A stretch of DNA of 64,000 nt, taken from assembly GCA_037349105.1 (NCBI GenBank), contig JAYJMM010000086.1:1051501-1115500 (forward strand), in the 5' to 3' direction. The DNA comes from Limnomonas spitsbergensis. Taxonomy: Eukaryota > Chlorophyta > Chlorophyceae > Chlamydomonadales. A program made the translations under genes and the position numbers. Position 1 is the stretch's first letter; the number at the start of each line of letters is the position of its first letter. Below, in pieces: positions 56,401 through 64,000 of the stretch. The notes beneath the pieces were generated by a model. The model saw only the letters and a program-made list of their open reading frames with translations. It had not been told where the DNA came from and ran no database searches.

Positions 56401-58303
56401 TGTCGCTGCTGATGCCGGTATGCATTAATTTAGCTGTTGTTCTTATGTTGTTGCTGCTGATTCCTGAACCTGCTGCTGCCGCTGCTCCTTCATCAGGCCG
56501 ACGCAGAGGAGGACTTGAGGCTGGCCCATGAGCAGGTGTTGGCTGACCGGGAGGAGCTCCTTGCCGAGCGTGCCGCCCAACGAGGCCCACGCCAGGGGCG
56601 CCCACACATGCTGCAGATGACATCCATCCCAGCAGCACCACCTCTGGACCAGGTACGCCTGTGTTTTATCTTTAACCCATACAGCAAGTGTCATCCTAGG
56701 CAGGAACGCACGACTATGCATTGCATGTGCAACAGCATGCATGTGCAACAGCATGCATGTGCAACAGCATGCCTATGTCTCAGACAGGTTCATCCCAGCA
56801 GCACCGCCTCTGGACCAGGTGCGCCTGTGTTTGACCTGACGGCAGGATATGGGCAATGGTACGAGCTGCACTGCCACTAGGACATCTTGTACAATATGTT
56901 ACAGTGGCAGTGCAGCTCATACCAATACACAACCCTGACAATACACATTTGAGGCTTGTGCCAGACTCTGTTGGGGGTGCTCCCACCAAGGCTCTCACCC
57001 CCCCCCCCCGCCCATCGACCTTCACACTCCCTACCCAGGCCTGCAAAACGACCCTCACACTCATCCCCCCCTGTGCACCTATCTATCCCCGCTTTCCTCC
57101 AGCTGGGCACACCCCAACCATCGTTCCTCAAAGCATCTCGCCCTTTGTGTTTGTCGCCCACACCATTCCACATGAGTACATGACCCTCAATCCTTCACAT
57201 GGCCCTTACACCATCATCGCCCATCGCCCTTCGCCCCTAACAGAGCTGGCTGGACGGAGATGACTTCTGGGGCAAGAGCCCGATGGACAGCCCGATGGGT
57301 GGGTCGACCCTGGGCGGGGGCAGGACGGCAAGCGCGGGCGGCCCGGCGAATGAGATTGCTGGCGGGCAAGAGGCCAGCGGGGAAGTGGATGGCTACCTGG
57401 GTGCGGCCTTTGAATCCTCTTGGACTGGAGCGCACGGCGGCCTTCTGGCATCAGCAGCAGCTGAACTGGTGGGTGTGGGTGCGGTGGGTGCTCACATGAC
57501 CAGTTTTGCAGTAGATGCCCTTCTGACTTTCCGGTCGCATGCCGGCTTGAGAACAGGGCTCTGCTCGCCTTGCTTCCTAACTTACATAGCACAATGTACC
57601 AGTTTTTCTTTCTGCAGCTACAAGGCTACAAGACCACCATTGGCGGCCGCTGCGCCGCCTGCCGGAGGCCCAATTTGGATCCAACCTGGACCGGCCTCCT
57701 GCCGGCGGCCCATGCAGCATGGCTGGCCATACCTGGGGTCTCTGGCCAGCGTCTGGAATGTAGCTAACATGTAGCTAGGTCTTGAAAAAAATAGACACTG
57801 CAGTGCACAAGTACTAGACCTAGCTTCAATGTTATGCCCAAGAGGTGCCTCAGGGCCCAGTCGCTTGCCTCTTCTGAGGGCTGAGGGAAAAGTGCTGCTT
57901 CACACGCCGGCAATCCCACACTTCCGGGCCCCACACCGTCACTGCCTCACTGGTGGGCCCCACCCCTGCATCACTCTCGTCACCTGTGCCCTCTCACTCC
58001 AATCGCTCCCACACTCTCACTCATTTTGCTACTCTCACATGTCAGGGCCAGGTGCGCTCTCGGCTTGGTACGCCAACACCGGCAGAGGGTACCGTGGAAA
58101 GCCGGTCCGTGGCCGAAAACCGCGGAGACAGCCATGGTGACAGCAGTTGTGACAGCCTGGCAAACGGTGGCTGCAGTGGCAGCCAAGAGGTGATGGAGAA
58201 AAGCTGGAAGGGCAGGCTGAGGCGCCTGAGTCTGCCTTTTTCTGCCTTCAAGAAGGCTGACTCTGGCCTTCCTGGGTCTGCTGCGGGCTCTCCCAGGAAG
58301 TGA
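35426..58303 (+). CDS. Kinesin-4-type motor protein, 20-exon model
   Basis: Microtubule motor. Exons: 35426-35440, 35945-36283, 38569-38682, 39165-39311, 40438-40644, 41825-41919, 43513-43672, 44892-44948, 46040-46123, 46839-46918, 47174-47648, 52488-52598, 52821-52967, 53191-54365, 54579-54627, 54971-55543, 55916-55996, 56497-56652, 57244-57468, 58046-58303. All junctions are GT-AG with consistent phases, giving about 1515 residues. Motor landmarks: [11 protein letters not shown]-loop [27 protein letters not shown]; switch [11 protein letters not shown]; switch [30 protein letters not shown]; neck [15 protein letters not shown], which points to the kinesin-4/KIF4 class. Long coiled coils follow, with a Gln- and Gly-rich stretch and a basic C-terminus ([14 protein letters not shown]). 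Kinesin-4 members act on chromosome arms, the midzone, cilia or cell-wall transport; which applies here is unknown. Introns reach 4.8 kb and are loaded with minisatellites; intron 11 contains a retroelement fragment. Confidence 0.85.
36340..36757. repeat. 25-bp minisatellite in kinesin intron 2
   Basis: About 16 units of the form catgcaggcatgcaggtgca plus atcagc. Each unit holds a CAGGTGC string like the exon 2 donor (CAG|gtgcgc) just upstream at 36281-36289. Confidence 0.85.
37440..37850. repeat. Tandem duplication of about 180 bp in kinesin intron 2
   Basis: The text ccccatggcaacctgaaaca recurs near 37470 and 37648, and a partial copy near 37831. Each unit ends in a long G run. The third unit is incomplete. 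Confidence 0.75.
38345..38562. repeat. 14-bp CCCTGAT-type repeat before kinesin exon 3
   Basis: Imperfect units such as accctgatccctca fill the intron up to the acceptor of exon 3. Resembles degenerate telomere-like or minisatellite text. Confidence 0.75.
38832..38886 (+). repeat. Intronic copy of kinesin exon 3 end with its donor
   Basis: The string cacaccatgggca, then tggtcaggtgcgccaa, copies the real exon end at about 38650-38690, with substitutions between. Confidence 0.7.
39752..39982. repeat. 25-bp minisatellite in kinesin intron 4
   Basis: About nine copies of a unit beginning gatgtcctgtatgtgaaatg and ending tagct. All three minus frames stay open across it because 25 is not a multiple of three, giving spurious frames. 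Confidence 0.9.
40907..41418 (+). repeat. 27-bp minisatellite derived from kinesin exon 5
   Basis: About 19 copies of a 27-bp unit that would encode LLGLEGVKM or LLGLEGVKV. The end of exon 5 (about 40615-40647) encodes VLLGLEEVK and is followed by the gtg of the donor. The repeat is therefore a tandem amplification of the exon end with its splice donor, beginning about 260 bases into the intron. Both strands are open through it (303 codons on the minus strand), but those frames are not genes. Confidence 0.85.
42463..42485. repeat. Short plant-type telomere-like string
   Basis: Two units of ccctaaa inside kinesin intron 6; too short for a telomere. Confidence 0.7.
42625..42668 (+). repeat. 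Intronic copy of the start of kinesin exon 7
   Basis: The string gcagccacgtgttgctggtg, then a few more bases, matches the acceptor and first codons of exon 7 at 43509-43545. It diverges after the [14 protein letters not shown] bases and cannot serve as a full exon. Confidence 0.75.
42690..43500. repeat. 14-bp minisatellite between exon 7 and its partial copy
   Basis: Dozens of units of acccttcactctcc with variants including cttaagtctt. Fills the rest of intron 6. Confidence 0.9.
44022..44063. repeat. Perfect 17-bp inverted repeat in kinesin intron 7
   Basis: Arms cccgacatagcaactcg and its exact complement, with an 8-base spacer. Confidence 0.85.
44788..44821 (+). repeat. Intronic copy of the start of kinesin exon 8
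   Basis: The string ttgctgcacagg, then gccgtttccatgg, parallels the acceptor and first codons of exon 8 (44880-44912). Confidence 0.65.
46124..46530 (+). repeat. 79-bp tandem repeat carrying the kinesin exon 9 donor
   Basis: Strings of the form ccctggtgagctgtc occur with the gtgagc at 46124 (the real donor), 46203, 46282, 46361, 46440 (mutated to gcgagc) and 46519, an exact 79-bp period. Each unit includes the last exon bases and the donor. Confidence 0.9.
47649..48450. other. Kinesin intron 11, left part
   Basis: No gene seen. It ends at the 3' side of the minus-strand retroelement fragment, where a T-rich string (ttttcttttcttttct on the minus strand) follows an inverted cgccgatgcggcg. Confidence 0.5.
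48451..51192 (-). mobile_element. Retroelement fragment with RNase H and C-terminal zinc motif
   Basis: Open frame of 913 codons inserted in kinesin intron 11, antisense to the host gene. A central type I RNase H shows its acidic residues in [10 protein letters not shown] (about 50130-50090), [14 protein letters not shown] and [15 protein letters not shown] (about 49750-49700). Downstream is a Cys/His motif (CPICTPPP to GRCRHPRM), as in the C-terminus of LINE-type proteins. Upstream, the stretch around [16 protein letters not shown] and [20 protein letters not shown] reminds me of PCIF1-like adenosine methyltransferase folds carried by some algal retroelements; here the usual NPPF-type catalytic motif is not intact. 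No reverse transcriptase lies upstream, so this is probably a 5'-truncated copy. The frame is intact over 2.7 kb, so it is young or selected. RNase H is well supported; the methyltransferase likeness is weak. Confidence 0.65.
51193..52487. other. Kinesin intron 11, right part
   Basis: No supportable gene. A plus-strand open frame of 261 codons (51550-52335) is rich in Ser/Pro/His and has no motif. It could be chance, or the flank of the retroelement. Confidence 0.4.
53191..54365 (+). CDS. Kinesin exon 14 (long tail exon)
   Basis: The largest exon, 391 complete codons, starting [13 protein letters not shown] after a ccacag acceptor. Contains two copies of [13 protein letters not shown] text, a Gln-rich coiled coil ([19 protein letters not shown]), glycine runs and Ala-rich helices. 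It ends phase 2 at GAT AG|gtgggc. Antisense open frames over it are shadows. Confidence 0.8.
54971..55543 (+). CDS. Kinesin exon 16 (acidic and helical tail exon)
   Basis: 191 codons, phase 0 at both ends. Begins [17 protein letters not shown], runs into an acidic block ([15 protein letters not shown]), then Arg/Ala-rich text and a second helical region ([19 protein letters not shown]). Likely part of the cargo or coiled-coil stalk. Confidence 0.8.
56785..56835 (+). repeat. Intronic copy of kinesin exon 18 end with its donor
   Basis: The string catcccagcagcaccgcctc, then tggaccaggtgcgcctgtg, matches 56625-56665 (the real exon 18 end and donor) with few changes, about 165 bases downstream. 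Confidence 0.8.
57630..57775. repeat. Dispersed GGCC-type repeat in kinesin intron 19
   Basis: Carries ggcggcccatgcagcatggc and gtagctaacatgtagctagg, relating it to the copies near 4005-5600. Confidence 0.5.
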
Positions 58304-59382
58304 TTCGGAGACTGATCTGCTTTTTACACCTTTTTCACCAAAATTGTGATCATGGAACTGCCTTCATCTCCCGCTGGGAAGTGTGACCCTGTGTCTGAAT
58401 TTGTTCCCCCGGAAACGATGCACAGCGCTTTTTTTTTCTTTTGTCCCCAGATTTTGAGCTTCCTCGACTATTGTTACCCTTCAAACTCGAGGCCTCCTTT
58501 TTTCCTTTCAAAATTGATCCCGAGGTTGTTGTGCACAATGCAATACCGGGCGCTCAAACGCTTTGCCCCAATTTTCCCCGTGGTAAATTAAGTATGTCTC
58601 TGGTGCTGTTGGTCTGGTTGCTCCACATCCCTGCCTGTTTGATGTCTTTGGCTGGACGCCCTTAAATGTGAATGGTAAAATAAACGTGGATAGATCTTGT
58701 CCCAGTGGATCCTGGCATGATCCAGTTGTGAACTTAAAAATTTTCTAATTATGTCTAGGTTTTTCACCTTTGCTTGCTGTGACGCACTAGAAAGGGATTC
58801 TAAGCCGGACTGGTAAAGAGCGATGTGGCCGTTTTGCTTTTGCTAGACGCCTGCTGACGCAAGGGCCTTCATGCCCCCCTCACTGTTATTTACATGACCC
58901 CTCCTTCTTCTTTTTTCGCCGGCTGTTATCCTTAGCTGGCACCATGCGCGCGCATTTTCTTTTTACCTACATCGGTGCCCCTCCGATGCATTTATGGGCG
59001 CGTCAGGCCTGCCACCCTGCATGAGGGTGCCCATTCCAGGGTTTGGTTTCCTTTTTTCTTTGGGGTTGCCAGTTAAGGCACGTTGTGGCTGGGGCTTAGG
59101 GTTGGGGTGATGTTACATGGTTGCCCGTGGGCTAGGGCTTCCGTCACATCAAGGCTGAAGGCTTTGGGCTGTGCGTATACTTTTCTCATTCGAGGGCCAA
59201 TGTTTTTGTCTCATCAGGGCTTGTGGTTACAGAATTAGCATGGTGGGGTCATGGTTGCGCATGCCAGACAACTGTCATTAGGCTGCATGTGAGAATTTTT
59301 GAAATAACGAACTTCTCTGAATCTTATTCGGTAGGGTACGTGGACAGTGGCAGCATGAATTGGCAATCTTTATTTTTGTGAT
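58304..59382. other. Kinesin 3' flank
   Basis: No gene seen. Contains the 3' UTR of the kinesin gene, pyrimidine-rich text and no clear polyadenylation signal that I would assert. Confidence 0.5.
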
Positions 59383-59787
59383 TTAATCTGGCAATGATAC
59401 ACTCAAACATTTCATGGTCTCAAGTATCGGTGTCCAAGTCTGTACAAGTTGCTGAACAAGCTTCCGACGTAGACCCAAATTCACTACTTCGTAGTTCCTT
59501 GTTGATGTGTCAAATGTATTTGAAAGGACACTGACACTCATTTCGGAGGTCTCGTCACCAGTTTTCCTCTTCTTAAGCACGTTGCCGTTTCCATCTCGGT
59601 TTACACTTATTTGTGAGGGACGCAGCGTCCACTCCGGACATGCTGGACAAAAAACTGTGAAGCTTTCGTTTCTGTGGCAATGAAATGATAGTGATGTTGC
59701 TGTAATGGAATGAAGAGTGGCGCGGCAAGAGGATACGACAACTTGTTGCAAAGGGTGGCATTTGAAATCAACACAAGCTCCGTGCAC
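59383..59787 (-). other. Possible transposase-type zinc fragment
   Basis: Minus-strand open frame of 134 codons with CRATLHSITATSLSFHCHRN, VFCPACPEW and a following VNRDGNGNVLKKRKTG. The CxxCP plus D-G-N spacing recalls the Cys-rich region of KDZ/Zisupton-type transposases, which occur in algae. Only a short piece is present and no catalytic region is seen, so this would be a relic. Confidence 0.3.
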
Positions 59788-61527
59788 CTACCTGGCGTAA
59801 TTATAACACATTTTGAGGCCAGAGCCCAGCAATAATGACGCAAAAGCCAGTTCCCTTATTGAAGCATCTCAAAAGTAGGGTCTTCTATACTTTATTTTAG
59901 TCTGAACTCAAAGCACACATTCAATCCTATTTCACTGTGGACACAAGCAACTTAGACCAGGCACTTTGCCCTGGATGCAGGCACTTGCTAAGGGGTAGAG
60001 GAATTTTACGTTGAGAATCCCTTACATATCAGTGCAGCGAGTACTAATATTGCACGCTAGTGGCATCCATACCCAAAGGTTGAGGGGTTGAACACACATA
60101 TCCTCCCGACAAAATCGTTGGGGCCCATGTCCCTGCTCCCCTCACAGAGGAAGGGGCATGGCTGTACCATGGCCCTGGCTGTGAAAGGTAGCTGGAATTG
60201 GGCATAGTCATTACCTACCAGCCCCACACGGCCAAGCTTTCAGAAGGGCCCAGCAAGTATATACCGTTCTTACCTAGTATTGGTGTACGATGGCTGGAAA
60301 ACAATCTACACATTTAGCCGCCTCGTTGAGCCGACTCCTTTCATATGCCTGTTTACAATCTTCCATGTAGGGCCTTCGCGATTTCATGCCCATTGTCGCA
60401 CGATGATTCGGTTATCGTGATATAATGGTAGCCATACATTATATCCCATCGAGGCCTGCCTAGAGTAGAGGTTTCTAGGTCTCACCATAAAAGGCATCCG
60501 AACAGAAGCGACCCCCCCAGGGGAAAAAAACACCATTGGAAGTGGTTGGGGGGGAGTAGGTAGGTGGGCTCCTCAACCACTACCAAGGGGTGTTCGTACA
60601 TGTACTGGGTACCTTTTATGGTGGGATCTACCGTTATCGCCACGCTTCACCCATATATACCGTATTGTATCGTGTACGGTTATATGCTGTGACACCATTC
60701 ACATATTTGCATGTGTAAGCTGTGCTGACTACATGCCGAACAGCTTATTACATGGAAGCTTCTTTAATTCATTGCCTTACAAATTAGTTTAAATGTTACA
60801 ATGCTAGGGCGCCCACACGGTGATGAGACTTGCACCTGCCAGCCGCGTCAGGGTGCTAACAAAAACACTACAGAAAGCAAACAGGTATTTCAGTTTCCTA
60901 AGGGGAAATCAAAAACATCATCGCGCCTACCAACATCAGGGGGGATGGCAGGGTGACAGTGGTAAAATTATGAAATGGCTTCCCAATCCAAAGCTTAGCA
61001 CTGTATGTTAGAATGGTAGCCAGGGCAACCCCTGATAGGAATAGCTTATTTAAAACTTTAAGTCCATGGGACATCTTAGGGCGCATAAGACTCTTGCCAA
61101 CACAATTTTGAACCGTTCCAGCTATATTTGTAATGAGAAAAGCTCCACTGCCGTTGGCATTTGTGCAGTGTGCACCCAATGGGGCCCAAAAAGGGTCCAG
61201 AAGGCATGGGCCCACAAATAGCTCACAAACATTCGCGCCATGGACTGTGAAACACTTCATGAGGCTCAACCAGATCCGCCTGGCAAAGAAGTCTTCAAGA
61301 AGCAACACGGCGGATCAGGACCCTTTGCAAGGCGCCACATCAAACATTCCGAAATTGCTAGAACACTGAAACCGCTGGTATCCTCCGAAACTGTTAGCTT
61401 ATCACACTCTCATCAGGCAGCACATGCATGGCAAATGAAATGGCATCATCAAAAGCCTGAGCAGCACAGACCCTACTCGGTATGTCATGTGATGAATCAT
61501 GCTGCAACACTGGTGGGCGGATCGGTA
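59788..61527. other. Intergenic region with a foldback element
   Basis: Apart from the MITE at 60477-60633 and a partial 60-bp family copy near 60226-60262, I see no gene. The flanking genes converge on this region. Confidence 0.5.
60477..60633. mobile_element. Foldback MITE of about 155 bp
   Basis: Terminal arms around caccataaaaggcatcc and its imperfect complement (gggtaccttttatggtggg). A second inner pair (caccattggaagtggttg against caaccactaccaaggggtg) lets the whole element fold into a long hairpin. No coding capacity. Confidence 0.7.
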
Positions 61528-62993
61528 TTATGGGCGGTTGTAAGTCGGTTGAGGAGAAGGGTATCCCCCCTGTTGCTGCTGCTGAGGGTATCCCTCCTGC
61601 TGCTGGGGAGGATACCCCTGTTGCTGCTGAGGAGGATACCCCCCCTGCTGCTGGGGAGGATAACCCTGTTGCTGCTGAGGAGGATACCCCCCCTGCTGCT
61701 GGGGAGGATACCCCTGTTGCTGCTGCTGAGGAGGGTACCCTTGCTGCTGCTGCTGCTGAGGAGGATACCCCTGCTGCTGCTGCTGCGGAGGGTACCCCTG
61801 TTGCTGCTGCTGCAGCTGCTGCTGAGGAGGGTAACCTTCATGCTGCTGAGCAGGGTAACCTCCCTCCTGCTGCGGCTGTTGCTGCTGGTATTGACCCTCC
61901 TGTTGCTGCTGCTGCTGCGGAGGGTACCCCCCCTGTTGCTGCTGTTGCATCTGCTGCTGTTGCATCTGCTGCTGTGGCGGGTAACCGCCATGCTGATCCG
62001 GCTGGAAGGCAGGCAGCGCGGCATCCCTGGAGGGCGCCTGCTGCTGCTGCTGAGGATAGCCGCCCATCTGCTGCTGCTGCGGCGGCATGGGCGGCGCGCA
62101 GGGAAGCACTAGCTGCACCTGGGGTGCCACCACAGTCGGCTGCCAGTAGTCTGGTGGCTTTGTGAACTGCACGTACGCCGGCGACGGGACATAGACCACG
62201 ATGGGGACCTGCCAGACCGTAAGGCGCAGTGGCTGACTTAGGCACAAGTTAGCATTCAGCAAAGCTTACGCTACAGTGCAACAACGGCGCCGTTGGCCAG
62301 GGGAACCTAGTGCAACCAATCACTCATCCTAGGTCAGGAGGTCACTCATCCTAGGTCAGGTCACTCATCCTAGGTCAGGAGGTCACTCATCCTAGGTCAG
62401 GAGGTCCCTCATCCTAGGTCAGGAGGTCACTCATCCTAGGTCAGGAGGTCACTCATCCTATGTCAGGAGGTCACTCATCCTGGAAAATGTGCAGCTGCCA
62501 CAGTCGGCACTGCTGCGATGGATGCCAAGCCGGAACCTGGGCATCATACACAAATATATCCCAAGGCGATCTTGTCGATCTTGAACACCACAGTCGGGCT
62601 GCCAGGCTGCGCTACCTGTCAGCCAGCTCTGCTCCGAGACCGTCCTGAACTCCGTTAGCCGACCTGCCCTCAGGCATCTGCCTTTCTGTGTCCCACCTGG
62701 AGCGAAATGTCCGAGACAATGGCTGACTCGGCCTTGATCTTGATAATGACATCGTAATTACACTGAGGAGGCAAGGGGGTAAAGGGTGAGCAGTGAAAAG
62801 GCAAGAGGGACGTTGCGAAAGAACGGGAGTCCAAACCCCTGCTTCATCTTGTATTCTTATGCCTACGATTTCTCAGGAGAGGCCTGACCCACCTGCACGA
62901 TCTGGCCGGAGGTCGTCGCATTAAGGCCACCTGGCAGGGAAACCTGCAGTGACCTTGCATCCGGTCCGGTGAATTTTGTGTGGGGCTGCACCC
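61528..62993 (-). CDS. Arrestin-domain protein, 3' part, with Gln/Pro/Tyr-rich tail
   Basis: Three consecutive minus-strand exons with GT-AG ends: 62993-62893, 62762-62697 and 62208-61528; the rest of the gene lies to the right or beyond the window. The first two encode [36 protein letters not shown] and SDISLQVPIVVY, the typical last beta strands of an arrestin C-terminal fold. The last exon has a PPxY motif (KPPDYW), which in alpha-arrestins binds WW domains of ubiquitin ligases. It then carries about 170 residues of GYPPQQQ-type repeats ending [11 protein letters not shown]. Alpha-arrestins are adaptors in membrane-protein trafficking and ubiquitylation; a like role is inferred. The tail is encoded by CAG/CTG-rich DNA and is likely polymorphic. 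The plus-strand Leu- and Ala-rich open frames over it are shadows. Confidence 0.72.
62320..62481. repeat. 22-bp tandem repeat in arrestin-gene intron
   Basis: About seven to eight copies of tcactcatcctaggtcagg plus agg; one copy is shortened. Confidence 0.9.
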
Positions 62994-64000
62994 CTGCATG
63001 GAGATCAAGGATTTAGGTTCAGTGTTATCCCTGTGCATGACCAGTTAGGATGTAGGACAGAGAGATGTAAGGCCAACCCTGCAATCCGAATAAGGTTTAG
63101 GGCTTAGCCCAGCATGACCAGTCAGGGTTTGGGCTAATCCCAGCATGACAAGGTATTGGATGGGCGAAGGAGGCGAAAGGATATGGTTGAAAGCCGCAGG
63201 TGCCTGCGCCTTGATTGACCACGTCTAATTGAAGGCGCTTCCCCTTAAATCCAGCTACATCATAGCCTACAACCGTGTTGGCCTGGTGCTGTCTGCCCTG
63301 ATGCTAGGTCACTGGCAGTAGGCCAGTCAAGGTTTGCTCTACGGAAGCCTAGAAGTGGCCGCTGGTGGCCTGCAGAAGAGGTTTTCTGCACACTTCAATG
63401 AGCTTGAATAAGCCTGATCCCTCCCCCAGCCAGGTGCTGTCATGTGCGATTGCGTAAATCCTGTGTCTTTGGAGGTGTTTCATGGGCCTTAGGCAGGAGA
63501 TCTGTGCCTCTGAACATATCCCTGTGGACAAATGACAGCTGCTGTGTGGAGCCATGTTATAGGATATGCAGCTAATGGCCAATTGCGTGCCATACCCCTC
63601 GAGGCTCCTAGAGGAAGGCTGAGATCTGCGCTGGAATCTGATCTTTTGGATATATCGTAAGTAATATAAGTACATAACTATATACGATTTTGAATATGAG
63701 ATTTTGGATCTGTGCTGGGACCTGAGCTGCAGGATTTGAGCCTTTAGACCTGAGCTTACGGGTCAGAGCTGTGACCTGAGCTGAAGGATCTGAGCTGTAA
63801 TACCTGTGCTTTGGGATCTGAGGGAGGGAAGGCAAGCGACGCTTCCAGGATGGGATCACCACATTCCGCAGTGTGGAAGGGTTTACAGTGGGGTCAAGGC
63901 ATCTCATTTCAAACTGCAACAGGGAGGGGTGCATAGTTCGGGAACCTCGGTCCACACCAGATACTCTGGTCCACACACGTACAAAGGAAGGATGACCGGG
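62994..64000. other. Upstream intron or flank of the arrestin-domain gene
   Basis: I could not identify further arrestin exons here. A GGCC-type dispersed repeat lies near 63250-63355, and degenerate gatctgagctg units lie at 63700-63830. Confidence 0.4.

Noticed and set aside
61482..62165. Leu-rich and Ala-rich plus-strand frames of 227-290 codons
   Set aside because: Antisense of the Gln-rich arrestin tail; the CTG/CAG repeats leave all frames open.
62320..62481. CRISPR-like array appearance of regular repeats
   Set aside because: Units are directly adjacent with no unique spacers; the context is a eukaryotic intron.

Overview
The window looks like nuclear DNA of a eukaryote, most likely a green alga. 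Protein-coding genes are cut into many short exons with GT-AG introns, and there is moderately GC-rich sequence, very many minisatellites, plant-type telomere-like (CCCTAAA) units, and algal-style retroelements (a Gypsy-type element with a PHD finger and a cytosine methyltransferase; a retroelement fragment with RNase H). No operons, Shine-Dalgarno sites or CRISPR arrays are present. The species cannot be named from the sequence alone. No splice site or domain call was tested with software; all were read by eye.

Layout: (1) 229-941 (+), last exon of a TsaE (tRNA t6A synthesis) gene whose 5' part lies outside the window. (2) 3467-6605 (-), a small coiled-coil protein gene with three phase-0 exons and a 22-bp minisatellite in an intron. 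(3) 6606-11433, mostly noncoding, with a perfect foldback, a decayed coiled-coil gene (9395-10159, +) and short dispersed repeats. (4) 11434-28538, a 17.1-kb LTR retrotransposon on the minus strand with 631-bp LTRs differing at only 7 sites. It carries an 11.9-kb ORF1 and a pol-like ORF2 in the -1 frame. (5) 28947-32294 (-), a four-exon gene for an unrecognised four-helix membrane protein. (6) 35426-58303 (+), a 20-exon kinesin-4-type motor gene with huge repeat-filled introns, one of which has received a retroelement fragment (48451-51192, -). (7) 59383-60633, a possible transposase fragment and a foldback MITE. (8) 61528-62993 (-), the 3' end of an arrestin-domain gene with a Gln/Pro/Tyr-rich tail.

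The most unusual system is the LTR element. Between the Gypsy-type pre-RT motif and the integrase, where reverse transcriptase and RNase H should be, sits a C5-cytosine DNA methyltransferase. Its motifs I-VIII are at the end of ORF1, and IX-X-like motifs are at the start of ORF2 in the -1 frame. Directly next to the 5' LTR is a 23-nt sequence perfectly complementary to a stretch inside the LTR, exactly the geometry of Tf1-type self-priming. The copy has no reverse transcriptase of its own, yet is young by LTR divergence.

A second pattern runs through the host genes: exon ends together with their splice donor (and sometimes exon starts with their acceptor) are duplicated into the neighbouring intron, in some cases amplified into minisatellites. 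The clearest case is the 27-bp repeat after kinesin exon 5, which is a tandem copy of the last codons of that exon. The 79-bp repeat after exon 9 carries a splice donor in nearly every unit.
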